Of a stretch of 64,000 nucleotides of DNA, positions 53,243-61,764 are shown one piece after another; positions within the stretch are counted from its first letter, which is position 1; each line of letters opens with the position of its first letter. Under the pieces are notes generated by a model. That model was not told where the DNA came from. It worked only from the letters and a program-made list of their open reading frames with translations, and searched no databases. Origin of the DNA: AP-15 sp963790875. GTDB taxonomy: Bacteria > Pseudomonadota > Alphaproteobacteria > ATCC43930 > CGMCC-115725. The stretch lies in contig CAWBQT010000024.1 of NCBI GenBank assembly GCA_963790875.1, positions 1 to 64,000 of the forward strand, given 5' to 3'. Both the position numbers and the translations under genes were made by a program.

Positions 53243-53685
53243 CGCCGGCCGCCCCGCGCTCTCCAACTCGACGAGGCACAGGTTTAAGACGCCTAAGACA
53301 ATCTTGGTGGATTAGCATTCCAGAAACCGCAAATTACCTAATCGAGAGCGTATGCTTTCGGCGCCCAGGCGACGACGTTTGTCCGGCCGCTTCGTGCGAC
53401 CCCTGCCCCTCTGCTCTCGATCAAATCTGTTTCCAGGAATGAGGGCCGGATCAATCCAGCTATGGAAGGAAATTTTGTGTCGTCAGTGGAGTGCGCCGGG
53501 CGGCGGCGTGCTGGTCAGCTGCGTGACGGCATCCCATCATCCGCCGCCAGGCCCGCAGTGTCAGCGTCGGCCTCGGGCTGCGAAACTACGTCCGCAGCTC
53601 GGACCTAAACTCAGTGGAGCTTGGGTTTTCCTGCACCTGACTTACGCAACACCTGAGCCTTTCCCCGCTTTCGCTTAGGGCCGGG
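53243..53685. other. Intergenic without a convincing gene
   Basis: About 440 bases between the GST-like gene and the end of the ferritin-like gene. An ORF on the plus strand (53352-53678) lacks codon bias and a known product. No repeats or structured RNA seen. Confidence 0.45.
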
Positions 53686-54135
53686 CTAGTCGGGAGCGCG
53701 CTGCATCGCCATTAACTCCATCTCTCGCAGATGGACGGCCTCGGCCGAGACCAGGCGGGTCGCATATTCCTCAAGAACGACAGATTTGTCTTTCACCAGC
53801 GCGAGTAACTCCCGATAGAGTTCCACGCCAGCCTCCTCCCGCTGTATTGACTCCGCCAGGATCTCATCAATCGTGTTGTGCTGAGCTGCCGGCAATGCGG
53901 CGATGCCGAGTGCCGGCCTCTTGTGCAGCCGCATGATCATTTGACCCGCCTCTTGGGCGTGGGCCAGCAACTCCGATGCGTTATCGCGCAACCACGAAGT
54001 GATCGGAATTCGCGCATGACCGTAGATCATAAAGGAGTAGTGCGTGTAGTAGATGACCGCGGCGAGCTCCATCTGCAGAATGCGGTTGAGTTGTTTGACG
54101 ACAGCCTCGACGTCAAATTGAAAAGCCCTTGCCAT
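53686..54135 (-). CDS. Bacterioferritin/ferritin-like diiron protein
   Basis: 149 residues from the ATG at 54135, with GGGAAGGAGAACGCG before it; the frame extends 21 codons upstream without conservation. It is a four-helix-bundle ferritin-like protein: QLNRILQMELAAVIYYTHYS (Glu23), SELLAHAQEAGQMIMRLHKR (Glu55, His59), SIQREEAGVELYRELLALV (Glu101 region) and SAEAVHLREMELMAMQ (Glu132, His135) supply the likely iron ligands. Likely iron storage or oxidative-stress protection. It could be a bacterioferritin or a Dps-like relative. Confidence 0.8.
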   Translation of the reverse strand: MARAFQFDVEAVVKQLNRILQMELAAVIYYTHYSFMIYGHARIPITSWLRDNASELLAHAQEAGQMIMRLHKRPALGIAALPAAQHNTIDEILAESIQREEAGVELYRELLALVKDKSVVLEEYATRLVSAEAVHLREMELMAMQRAPD

Positions 54136-54395
54136 CGCGTTCTCCTTCCCCGTAGCCATTTTCCTGATCTCGCTGACGACAATGTTATCGGTTTTCAACC
54201 GACATATGAGAGCGAACGGGTTGGTCGGGCGATTCGTTCACCGAACCCACCTAGCGCTGCTCCGCCAAAGGGCTAAAATAGGGCGCCGGTCCGCTCTTGG
54301 CGCAAGATAAATGCAACCCGCGCGGCTCGGATGCCCGTCGAGCGGGTCTTCCGTCTAGACGATGGACTGTAGCCGCGCCCGTGCGCGCGAAGGCG

Positions 54396-54719
54396 ATGGG
54401 GATGGTTGAGGGTCTCGAAATCCGCGAGGCTGAACCGGGTGACGCGCCGGACGTCGCGGAAATCCACTTGGCCGCGCGGCGCGAGGCGATGCCCTACCTC
54501 CATCGTCCGCACTCTGACGACGAAACACGAGACTATTTCGGCCGCATTGTCGGCGGTTGGCCGTCGGCCTGGTGGGTCGCTCGAAGAGAACGAGCCCGAC
54601 ATGAAATACGAGTGGGCGCCAGTGATGAACCAGATCGTCCCGATCAGCTTGCCCCAACTGCCCCGGGCGCTGGTCCTGGTCGCCGGCGAGCGCGCAAGGG
54701 AGAAGGGGCACAAGGGTGA
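54396..54719 (+). pseudogene. Truncated GNAT acetyltransferase, N-terminal part only
   Basis: The frame begins MGMVEGLEIREAEPGDAPDV and continues AEIHLAARREAMPYLHRPHS, DDETRDYFGRIVGGWPSAWW, typical of the first half of a GNAT enzyme. It then breaks near 54590 and never reaches the acetyl-CoA-binding motif. From about 54601, another frame carries MNQIVPISLPQLPRALVLVA followed by GERAR, which resembles the N-terminus of phage-type integrases (see 55297-55605). Confidence 0.6.
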
Positions 54720-55285
54720 TAACACCATCGGCCGGAGCGACCGGCGTCACCATCGAAACCGCGCGGCTGCGGATGCGAGCACACCGCAATGACGATCTTG
54801 CCGATCTCGTGGCGCAGGCCGGCAATTGGGAAATTGCACGCTGGACGAGTACGATACCGCACCCCTACAGCGAAACCGATGGGCGCGAGTGGATCGCTCG
54901 CGTACAGGAGGATCATGCGACCAGCCAGCCGCGCCGCTTCGCAATCGCGCTAAAGGAAACCGACCACCTGATCGGCGGGGTGGGGCTTGACGGCAGCACC
55001 GGCGACAGCAGTGACGAGCCTGCGCTCGGTTATTGGTTGGGCCAACCTTACTGGGGAAACGGGTATGGCCGGGAAGCGGCCGCGGCCGTAATCGATTACG
55101 GGTTCCCAACTCTCGGCCTAAGGACGATCCGCGCCTATACCGACCCAGGCAACATGGCATCGCAAAGGGTTCTTCTGGATTCCGGCCTGAAAAACGTTGG
55201 GGAGATCGAGCTGCTCAAGCCGACCCGTCACGGCGAGCGGCGTGCGCCGTTATTTCGCATCTCGCGGCCGGGGGTCCCCGCATGA
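54716..55285 (+). CDS. RimJ/RimL-type GNAT N-acetyltransferase
   Basis: 189 residues from GTG. The complete GNAT fold (Acetyltransf_3 type) is visible: TARLRMRAHRNDDLADLVAQ, FAIALKETDHLIGGVGLDGS, ALGYWLGQPYWGNGYGREAA (acetyl-CoA loop), AAVIDYGFPTLGLRTIRAYT and NMASQRVLLDSGLKNVGEI. The acceptor could be a ribosomal-protein N-terminus, an amino acid or an antibiotic, and cannot be told from sequence. Sits amid broken genes in the accessory region. Confidence 0.85.
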   Translation: MITPSAGATGVTIETARLRMRAHRNDDLADLVAQAGNWEIARWTSTIPHPYSETDGREWIARVQEDHATSQPRRFAIALKETDHLIGGVGLDGSTGDSSDEPALGYWLGQPYWGNGYGREAAAAVIDYGFPTLGLRTIRAYTDPGNMASQRVLLDSGLKNVGEIELLKPTRHGERRAPLFRISRPGVPA

Positions 55286-55296
55286 GAGCGATCACA

Positions 55297-55605
55297 CTGC
55301 CGAATTTTCTGCGCAGAGCCAGCTTCCGGCGCTCGTCACCGCCGCCGGCGGGCGTGCCCGAATCCGCTCTCTCGAATTCTTCGCGGCCGCACGGTTCTGC
55401 CGCAGGCGAACACTATGCGACGATCCGCCGGCGCACCAAAGTGGCGGGCATCGCCACCCTGCTCGGCAATCACCGTTTCCGCGCGACCGGGATCACCGCC
55501 TATCTCAAGAATGGCGGGACGCTGGAGAAGGCGCCGCGGTGACGCCTCGACGCACACCACGCAGCTCGACGACCGCCGGTGCGACGGTCGAACGGATCGT
55601 CGTTT
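55297..55605 (+). pseudogene. Remnant of a tyrosine recombinase (integrase)
   Basis: Short pieces of a phage-type integrase in different frames: QLPALVTAAGGRARIRSLEF followed by FAA (N-terminus), then a large deletion to the catalytic-domain end, with KVAGIATLLGNHRFRATGIT and AYLKNGGTLEKA (region with the catalytic H-x-x-R, HRFR) and DASTHTTQLDDRRC in a shifted frame. A marker of a former mobile element between the GNAT and methyltransferase genes. Confidence 0.75.
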
Positions 55606-55641
55606 GACACGAATACGTACTCAGCAAGCGAAAGATATTCG

Positions 55642-56346
55642 ATGAGGTTGGCTCGGATCAGCGGAACCGAAAACTATGCCGATGAAGCTGCCAAGCTGTT
55701 CAACCGGTATGAGAGCATCTCTTTTGCGGACGCCCATGCGCCGGTCTTGCACCTGATCCCGCCGGCTCCGTGCCGCGCGCTCGATATCGGCGCGGGGACC
55801 GGACGCGACGCCGCAGGACTTGTCGCCCTCGGGCACTCGGTCGTTGCCGTCGAACCGACCGAAGAACTTCGACGCGGCGCGATGCTCCTACATCCGTCGC
55901 CGATGATCGAATGGCTCGATGATAGCCTGCCGGATTTGGCCGCTGTGCTAGCACGCGAGGTAGAGTTCGATTTGGTCATGCTGACGGCGGTGTGGATGCA
56001 TCTCGACGAGGCGCAGCGGCAACTGGCAATGCCGAACGTTTCGGCATTGGTGCGTCAAAACGGTATCATGATCATGTCGCTTCGGCATGGGCCGGTCCCA
56101 CCAAGACGCCGCATGTTCGAAGTATCGGCCGAAGAGACGATAGCATTAGCGCACCGCTCGGGTCTATCCTGCACTCTAAAAAGAGAGGCGGAATCTTCAT
56201 TGCGGCAACCCGGAGTAAGCTGGACACGTCTAGCATTCCAAAAGAACTTTGCTTCGGAATCTAACAAGAAACAAACCGCCCGATCTGGCGTCGGACGGAC
56301 CACGGTTTCATCGCCTGCGGGTCGGCGGAAGCCGGTGGAGGACTAA
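55642..56346 (+). CDS. Class I SAM-dependent methyltransferase
   Basis: 234 residues from the ATG at 55642 (MRLARISGTENYADEAAKLF). Motif I is CRALDIGAGTGRDAAGLVAL near residue 50, followed by VVAVEPTEELRRGAM, and motif IV-like DLVMLTAVWMHLDEAQRQLA. The frame continues with a polar C-terminal tail (from FASESNKKQTARSG) that is probably not conserved. The substrate is unknown. It follows the integrase remnant by about 35 bases. Confidence 0.82.
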   Translation: MRLARISGTENYADEAAKLFNRYESISFADAHAPVLHLIPPAPCRALDIGAGTGRDAAGLVALGHSVVAVEPTEELRRGAMLLHPSPMIEWLDDSLPDLAAVLAREVEFDLVMLTAVWMHLDEAQRQLAMPNVSALVRQNGIMIMSLRHGPVPPRRRMFEVSAEETIALAHRSGLSCTLKREAESSLRQPGVSWTRLAFQKNFASESNKKQTARSGVGRTTVSSPAGRRKPVED

Positions 56347-56465
56347 AAGGTAACTCGTGATAACGATCTCACGACGAGGCTCGCCACATCGGCCGTAGCG
56401 AGGAAGAGCTAGCCGCAGTTAGGAAGCGTACTTGAAGCGGGTGACGAGCCCGGCCGCATGCCAGA

Positions 56466-57155
56466 TCAAGGCAGCGGAGTCGAGAGCGGTCCTGAGACCG
56501 GGTGGAGGGCGCAGAACGCCGGATCCCCTTGACCGGCCTGGGTGACAAACGCCGTGCGCGGCAGTACGGCCGTGCCGTCGAGCGACTCGCCGATCGGGCA
56601 GTGGCAGGTCGCTACCGGTACGCCGTTGATGTAGGTTTGCGAATCGCAGGCAAAGCTGAAGCAGTTGGCGAGCGTCGCGCCGAGCGGGGGGCTCTTAGGA
56701 CAGAACAGCGGCGGTGCCAAGGCCTTGGGGCCGGTCGCCACCCAGCCGTTAATCGCCTGCGCGATGTGTGAGTGCGCGGCATAGTACGACCAGATCCCGA
56801 CCGTACCATCCGGTGCCATGGGCGGCGTGCACGAACCGCGCATGTTGCCGCCCGCCAGATCGGCGATCCCCGGACCGGAGAATATCGGGCAGGTGCATTC
56901 CGCCTCGGGGAAAAGGGCGAAACCACCGCTCGTGACGTTCACCCTGATCTTGCGTCCGGTAGGCTTGCAGGTCGAGGCCGCGCACAGCGCAAAATAGCCG
57001 CCGCAAAAGGCGAATTGGTGGCCGCTCGCGGCGAGCGCCGGCTGGCCCGCCATTGTGGAGCCAACCAGCAGGATTGCGGCGCAAAGGATGGATTTCAGGG
57101 AAAGGCCCGCGACAGTGACCGACCGACGAGTTTCCTGCGAGCCCGAATGGCGCAT
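56466..57155 (-). CDS. Secreted Cys-rich protein of unknown function
   Basis: 229 residues from the ATG at 57155 with GGGAGGAGGAGCGCC before it; the 75 upstream codons of the frame look non-coding. A signal peptide (LKSILCAAILLVGSTMAG, then QPALAASGH) precedes a mature part with many Cys (HQFAFCGGYFALCAASTCKP, EAECTCPIF, CTPP, LFCPKSP, ANCFSFACDSQTY, ATCHCPIGES), about a dozen in total, suggesting disulfides or metal binding. No family recognised. It is divergent from a small membrane gene and, beyond that, another secreted protein. Confidence 0.62.
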   Translation of the reverse strand: MRHSGSQETRRSVTVAGLSLKSILCAAILLVGSTMAGQPALAASGHQFAFCGGYFALCAASTCKPTGRKIRVNVTSGGFALFPEAECTCPIFSGPGIADLAGGNMRGSCTPPMAPDGTVGIWSYYAAHSHIAQAINGWVATGPKALAPPLFCPKSPPLGATLANCFSFACDSQTYINGVPVATCHCPIGESLDGTAVLPRTAFVTQAGQGDPAFCALHPVSGPLSTPLP

Positions 57156-57467
57156 GGCGCTCCTCCTCCCGATCGACCGCTGCGGAGCGTACCGCCAACC
57201 GGACCAAGTGTCCACAAAACGGCAAGACGGCAATCCGAGGCGCAACCGCACCGCAACTGAAGCAGCGGTGCGCGCCGCCGACGGACGCCGCGACGCCGGT
57301 TCACAATCGGCCGTGGTCCGCGTTACCGGATTACGGCGACCGGCGCCGATAAGCCGTTTCCGCGCATGAGTTTCGATCATGTCTTACGGTACTGCAACTG
57401 CTTGATTTCTCAAAGACGTTAAGTTTTGCCGAAACACTTCATTTTTGCACTTTCGTAAAATCGCGGA
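57156..57467. other. Divergent intergenic region
   Basis: About 310 bases between the leftward Cys-rich protein gene and the rightward small membrane protein gene. The part 57380-57465 is AT-rich (gtcttacggtactgcaactg, ttcatttttgcactttcgta) and should hold the promoter of the rightward genes. No gene seen. Confidence 0.4.
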
Positions 57468-57755
57468 GTGCATGCCCTTGCGCTCTTCGGTCTTTTCGCC
57501 GTTTCGGCAATGCTGGTGTGCTACGCGCTTGAAAGCCGTAGTCATTGGTTCATGCTGTTGTTCGCCGTTTTCGTGCGCTCTCGGGTCTGCCTATGGTTTT
57601 TTCTTCAAGGGGCTTGGCCGTTTGATCTGGTCGAGGCGATCTCGTCTGCTGTTGCCCGTCGCCGCTGGCTCACGCCGACGCGATGCAGCCCTGAGAGCGG
57701 CGTTTCTGTATTCAGCGCTTGCGCCATTGCGGAAATTGCGCCATGCGTCCGGTGA
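57468..57755 (+). CDS. Small membrane protein with a compensated frameshift
   Basis: The GTG-started frame reads MHALALFGLFAVSAMLVCYA, LESRSHWFMLLFAVF, then a stretch VRSRVCLWFF that is out of character, then LQGAWPFDLVEAISSAVARR. In the next frame the odd stretch reads CALGSAYGF, which fits the hydrophobic pattern, so one indel is followed by a second that restores the frame. Without them, the protein is a two-helix membrane protein of a small family I have seen in alphaproteobacteria with a QGAWPF.LVEA motif. Function unknown. The C-terminal 20 residues are probably not conserved. Confidence 0.5.
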   Translation: MHALALFGLFAVSAMLVCYALESRSHWFMLLFAVFVRSRVCLWFFLQGAWPFDLVEAISSAVARRRWLTPTRCSPESGVSVFSACAIAEIAPCVR

Positions 57756-57791
57756 ACGGCGGTGCAGCCGACTGGGTCAGGGAGCAAATTC

Positions 57792-59807
57792 GTGACCGTG
57801 ATTTTCCGCGCGATCGGCCTTGCGGCATTTCTGTTCGCCTTGCTCGCCTTCTACGCCGGCAGCGCGAGCGCGGCGCCCGGCCCATGCCCGAATAACGGGA
57901 GTACCCTGCAGCCGAATTGCACGAAGGAAATACAGGTCTGGAACAATACCGATGGCACGATCTACGTTGTATTGCAGGGCAGCATCCAGGTGACCGACGC
58001 CCGCAATTGCCCGAAATCGACCACCGGAGGTGGCGATGTCTGGCTGCAGGCAGCCTTCGGCGACTACGATCACTGCTATCCGGTCACGAATACCTATTAC
58101 GTGTTTGTCAATCCGAAATCCGGGATCGCGAAGAACAGCTTCGCGTCGATCAGCGTCCCATGGTGGTCGCAAACCCAGCCGGGCGCTCCCGATCTCTTCA
58201 TCGACTGGTGGCGCGCCGCTCGCGTCTACATCTTCGACGACCAGACCGCGCTGGATGACAGCTACAAGAAGCTGACTTCGGCCAGCCTGGTCAAATTCGC
58301 GACCCAGTCACCGGTCGTCTCGTGCTCGACGGCCAGCGGCAACCAGTGTCTCCCCGCCGAACTGCAGATTTATCGCATTCCGAGTACAATTCCGCAAAAT
58401 GAAGCATTATACGGCGCCTTTACGCCGTATCAATTGAACGAATATACCTTCGCCGATGTGTCGCCGCTGACCGACAACGATACTTCCGGCGGTGATTTCA
58501 CCGATTTCAACCAAGGCTACAATGTATCCAACGTCGACCAGGTATATCTGCCGATCGCGATCGAACCGGTACGGGAGCCGGCCGATATCGGCTACATCGG
58601 CACGACCTCGCCAACCGCCACATTTAGAACAACGCTGGCTAACTTCACCGGGCCCGCCTCCAACCTCACCTGGCCGATCTACAACAATGCGACAAAAGCC
58701 GGGAAGCCCGCATATCCGAATGCCGGCATCAGGGTACCGTCGACCGCATCGCTGTTCACTTTTTACGCAAACCCGGGGTTAGCGCCGAACGGCACGCCGG
58801 TCATCATTCCCGCGACACCGCCAAAGCTGGTCGAAAACTTGATGAGCCAGTGGACCGCCTGCACCACTACTGGCAAGGATTGTCCGCAATCCGACATTTA
58901 CAACGAGATAAATGCCGTCTTCGAAGCCAACTATAAACAATATATCAAAGCACCGAATTGCACGCCACCAACATATTTGCAGCCGGTCGACAACACCGGA
59001 CTCCCCAGTCAGTTGGCCTTTCTCCAGTTCGTTTATGGCTGGGTACCGTTCAATGAAAGCTGTACTGGTGATCTGTCGGTATTTGACCTGCCGACGGTGG
59101 CAGAGGGCAACAGAAGCGCGCTTGATTACATTTATCTCCAATACAATTACAAAGACTCGGCGCTTACAGAAACGCAGTGGTTCAACCCGTACACGCAGCT
59201 GATTCATGCCGCACCGCCCGATGGTCTTGGTGCCAGCGCCTATGCCTTTTCGATCGACGACCAGGCGAGCTTTGTCAGCAATAGCGGCGGTTCGCTGCCC
59301 GGCGGGCTGATCATCGCGGTCGGCGGGCCCAGCGGCCTGCCCAACCCAAATCCGTACCCGCCCCCGCTGCCGGACTATTACCAGTTTTTCGATTTCGCGG
59401 TCGGCCTCGGCGGCACTCCCAGCATGAAGACGACCTGGGCGAAATACGGCATCTGCAGCCAGGACGCGACGATCCCGTTCCGGCCGAGCCCTACCGGGGG
59501 CTATGTGTTCGGCGTCGATCCGAAACTGCAAACCTTCCCGTGCACAATCTCGCTAACGGATTCCAGCAACAATAAGTATCAGATCACCGTAGCGAAAGCC
59601 GCCGTCCCGCCGAACCCGATCTGGCCGTTCTTTTGCGGGAAGAATTGTACCGGTTTCAATTCGACGGTGGTTTCCTGTCCGAGCGGCAGCGGTCTCGTGC
59701 CGCCCGCTCAGTGGTGCAATTTCACGAATGAGACGACGGATACGGCGGCGCATCCGGCGCCGATTTACTCACTTTCGGCGCGGGTTCCGCTGCAGCCAGC
59801 ACCGTAA
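57792..59807 (+). CDS. Large secreted protein of unknown function
   Basis: 671 residues from GTG 57792, preceded by GGGAGCAAATTC. A clear signal peptide (AIGLAAFLFALLAFYAGSAS, then AAPGPCPNN) precedes a mature protein rich in Asn, Thr, Tyr, Trp and Pro. Segments such as KEIQVWNNTDGTIYVVLQGS and VYIFDDQTALDD recall thaumatin- or glucanase-like beta-sandwich folds, but I see no catalytic signature. Paired Cys occur in IPWPF-type FFCGKNCTGF, VVSCPSGSG and QWCNFTNET. Codon use includes more A/T-ending codons than in neighbours, suggesting acquisition. Its last 39 bases overlap the open frame of the convergent terminase. Confidence 0.65.
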   Translation: MTVIFRAIGLAAFLFALLAFYAGSASAAPGPCPNNGSTLQPNCTKEIQVWNNTDGTIYVVLQGSIQVTDARNCPKSTTGGGDVWLQAAFGDYDHCYPVTNTYYVFVNPKSGIAKNSFASISVPWWSQTQPGAPDLFIDWWRAARVYIFDDQTALDDSYKKLTSASLVKFATQSPVVSCSTASGNQCLPAELQIYRIPSTIPQNEALYGAFTPYQLNEYTFADVSPLTDNDTSGGDFTDFNQGYNVSNVDQVYLPIAIEPVREPADIGYIGTTSPTATFRTTLANFTGPASNLTWPIYNNATKAGKPAYPNAGIRVPSTASLFTFYANPGLAPNGTPVIIPATPPKLVENLMSQWTACTTTGKDCPQSDIYNEINAVFEANYKQYIKAPNCTPPTYLQPVDNTGLPSQLAFLQFVYGWVPFNESCTGDLSVFDLPTVAEGNRSALDYIYLQYNYKDSALTETQWFNPYTQLIHAAPPDGLGASAYAFSIDDQASFVSNSGGSLPGGLIIAVGGPSGLPNPNPYPPPLPDYYQFFDFAVGLGGTPSMKTTWAKYGICSQDATIPFRPSPTGGYVFGVDPKLQTFPCTISLTDSSNNKYQITVAKAAVPPNPIWPFFCGKNCTGFNSTVVSCPSGSGLVPPAQWCNFTNETTDTAAHPAPIYSLSARVPLQPAP

Positions 59808-61364
59808 CGGCCATCCGTCCTGTGCAGCCGGAAGACTGGCCGGGACGGTCAGGCCGGCGGCAGGCCTTGTTTGCGGCGGAGTTCTTCGAAGCGCATGCGG
59901 TAAAGGGCGAAGATGCCGTCCTCGCGGCCGGACATCTTGAACCAGTCGAGGAACTGCGCGGTCGAAATCGACCTGGTCGTCGTGCCGGCCGTAGGGGAAC
60001 ACCGAGAGCTCGTGCAGGTATTCGGCGAGCCAGGGTGCGGCCTGCGGCAGATGCACAAAGCCGTTCTCGATCGTCGCGGTCTGCGCATGCATGCGCATCA
60101 CCTTGTCGGCCTGCGGCCGGTAGCGGGTGACGGCATAGAGGCCCTCGGCGATCAGCTCCTGGATCAGCTGGGTGCCCGAGGCCCGGTCCTCGATCAGTAC
60201 GACATCGGGCTTTAGGCGCGCATATTCGTCGCGCACCGCCCGCTTCAACTCCGGGTATTCCAGGCGCCGCCGCAGCACGTCCAAGAGATGGAGGTTCTTG
60301 CCCTTGATGCCCCAGCTCGTGCAGACGCTGAAATCCGAAAGTTCGCTCGCCTTGTTGGCGGTGTCCCAGCTCTGCACGAGGCGCTCGAAGGCGGCCGGCA
60401 ATTCGTCCGGCAGATAGCGCCGGAACCAGGCGGGCTTGATCATGCCACCGCCGAGCGGCGCCGGCATCTGCTGGTATTGGCCGGCAAAATTGTATTCGCC
60501 GATCTTGCGGCGGATGTCGTCGAGCATCGCGACCGGCTCGCGCGCCGGATGCAGCGCCTCGCCGGCCCGCCGGGTAAAGACGCAGGGCCCGGCGAGCGTG
60601 TCGATCGGGTGCCGCTCGTCGTTCTCGGCGATCGCCGGAAAGCGCGCCACCTCCCAGTCGCCCTGGGCCAGCAGATGGCCGGTGAGGTCGTCCTCGTGCA
60701 GCCGGTGCATGACCAAGACGACTGCACTCTTCGCCTTGTCGTTGAGCCGGCTGTAGAGCGTCGAATCGTACCATTCGTTGGCGCCCTGCCGGTGCCTGTC
60801 GGACAGCGCCTCCTCGGGCTTCAGCGGGTCGTCGATGACGATCAGATCGGCGCCGCGCCCGGTCAGGACGCCGCCAACCGAGGTGGCGATGCGGCCGCCC
60901 CGCGCCGTCGTCTCGAACTCGGCCATCGCCTGCTTCGCCGGTGCCAGGCGCGTCGGGAACAGGCGGCGGTACCAGGGGCTCGCGACGATGCGCCGGCAGT
61001 CGCGCGACCATTTGTCGGCGAGCTCCTGCGCATAGCTGACGCACAGGATCTCGGCGCTCGGCGCGTGGCCGAGGATCCAGGCCGGAAAGGCGACCGAGGC
61101 CAGGAGCGACTTCAGATGGCGCGGCGGCACATTGACGGCGAGCCGCCGGATCTGGCCGTCGCGCACCAGGGCGAGCCTGGCCGCGATGACCCGGAGGTGC
61201 CAGTTCATCGCGAATGGCGTGCGCGGGTAGAGCTCGTGAAACGCGCGCTGCGCGAAGGCGGCAAAGTCGCCGCGCAGCAACGCGTCGTACTCGGCCCGGT
61301 CGAGGCCGCCGGCCGCCTCGCCCGGGATCGCCTCGCCCAGGATTGCCTCGCCCGGGATCGCCAC
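59769..61364 (-). CDS. Phage-type terminase large subunit, frameshifted near the C-terminus
   Basis: DNA-packaging ATPase/nuclease of the TerL type. GTG 61364 starts VAIPGEAILGEAIPGEAAGG, encoded by an imperfect 15-bp tandem repeat. Landmarks are VNVPPRHLKSLLASVAFPAW (Walker A-like), ADLIVIDDPLKPEEALSDRH (Walker B), VVLVMHRLHEDDLTGHLL, and the nuclease-domain start VQSWDTANKASELSDFSVCT with VLIEDRASGT. Near 59972 one extra T in GTCGATTTCGACC shifts the frame. Without it, the protein would end STAQFLDWFKMSGREDGIFA ... RKQGLPPA at 59849, the expected end. A fragment of this gene is duplicated at 45774-45846. Confidence 0.85.
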   Translation of the reverse strand: MAIPGEAILGEAIPGEAAGGLDRAEYDALLRGDFAAFAQRAFHELYPRTPFAMNWHLRVIAARLALVRDGQIRRLAVNVPPRHLKSLLASVAFPAWILGHAPSAEILCVSYAQELADKWSRDCRRIVASPWYRRLFPTRLAPAKQAMAEFETTARGGRIATSVGGVLTGRGADLIVIDDPLKPEEALSDRHRQGANEWYDSTLYSRLNDKAKSAVVLVMHRLHEDDLTGHLLAQGDWEVARFPAIAENDERHPIDTLAGPCVFTRRAGEALHPAREPVAMLDDIRRKIGEYNFAGQYQQMPAPLGGGMIKPAWFRRYLPDELPAAFERLVQSWDTANKASELSDFSVCTSWGIKGKNLHLLDVLRRRLEYPELKRAVRDEYARLKPDVVLIEDRASGTQLIQELIAEGLYAVTRYRPQADKVMRMHAQTATIENGFVHLPQAAPWLAEYLHELSVFPYGRHDDQVDFDRAVPRLVQDVRPRGRHLRPLPHALRRTPPQTRPAAGLTVPASLPAAQDGWPLRCWLQRNPRRK

Positions 61365-61380
61365 GCCCCAAAATCGTCGC

Positions 61381-61764
61381 TCAGGGCGTGCGCAGCCGGG
61401 CCAAGAGGTTCGCAATCACCGCCTTGTCGGCGGCGTCGAAGGCCGGCGGCTCGCCCGGATCGGGTGGGGCGCGCCGCTCGAGCTCCAGCATCACGCCGAG
61501 CAGGAGCTTCGCCGTCTTCGGATCCGCCTCGGCGAACTTGTCGGCGAGACGGGTGATGCCGATTTCGCATTTGGCGATCCGCCGGCGCTTGCCGCCCTCG
61601 GTGACGAGGACCCGCCGGTCGAGCGCCTCGGCCAACAGCGTCTTCCAGTTCCGCGCGCCGCGCGGCCGGCCGCTCGGGTTGGCGCGCTGGCCAGGTTTGA
61701 AGCGCGTCTGCAACGGCGGCTTGCCGTAGCCGACCGGGTAATCGGGCCCCCGGTCAGCGGTCAT
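61381..61764 (-). CDS. DUF5681 protein, small partner of the terminase
   Basis: 127 residues from the ATG at 61764. The N-terminus has the DUF5681 signature: VGYGKPPLQTRFKPGQRANP followed by SGRPRGARNW. The rest is helical (EIGITRLADKFAEADPKTAK, LLLGVMLELERRA). DUF5681 genes typically sit just upstream of stand-alone terminase large-subunit genes in alphaproteobacteria, as here (16-base gap), and may play a small-terminase role (inference). Confidence 0.82.
   Translation of the reverse strand: MTADRGPDYPVGYGKPPLQTRFKPGQRANPSGRPRGARNWKTLLAEALDRRVLVTEGGKRRRIAKCEIGITRLADKFAEADPKTAKLLLGVMLELERRAPPDPGEPPAFDAADKAVIANLLARLRTP

Noticed and set aside
53352..53678. 108-residue plus-strand ORF after the GST-like gene
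   Set aside because: Weak codon bias, no ribosome-binding site and no recognisable motif.
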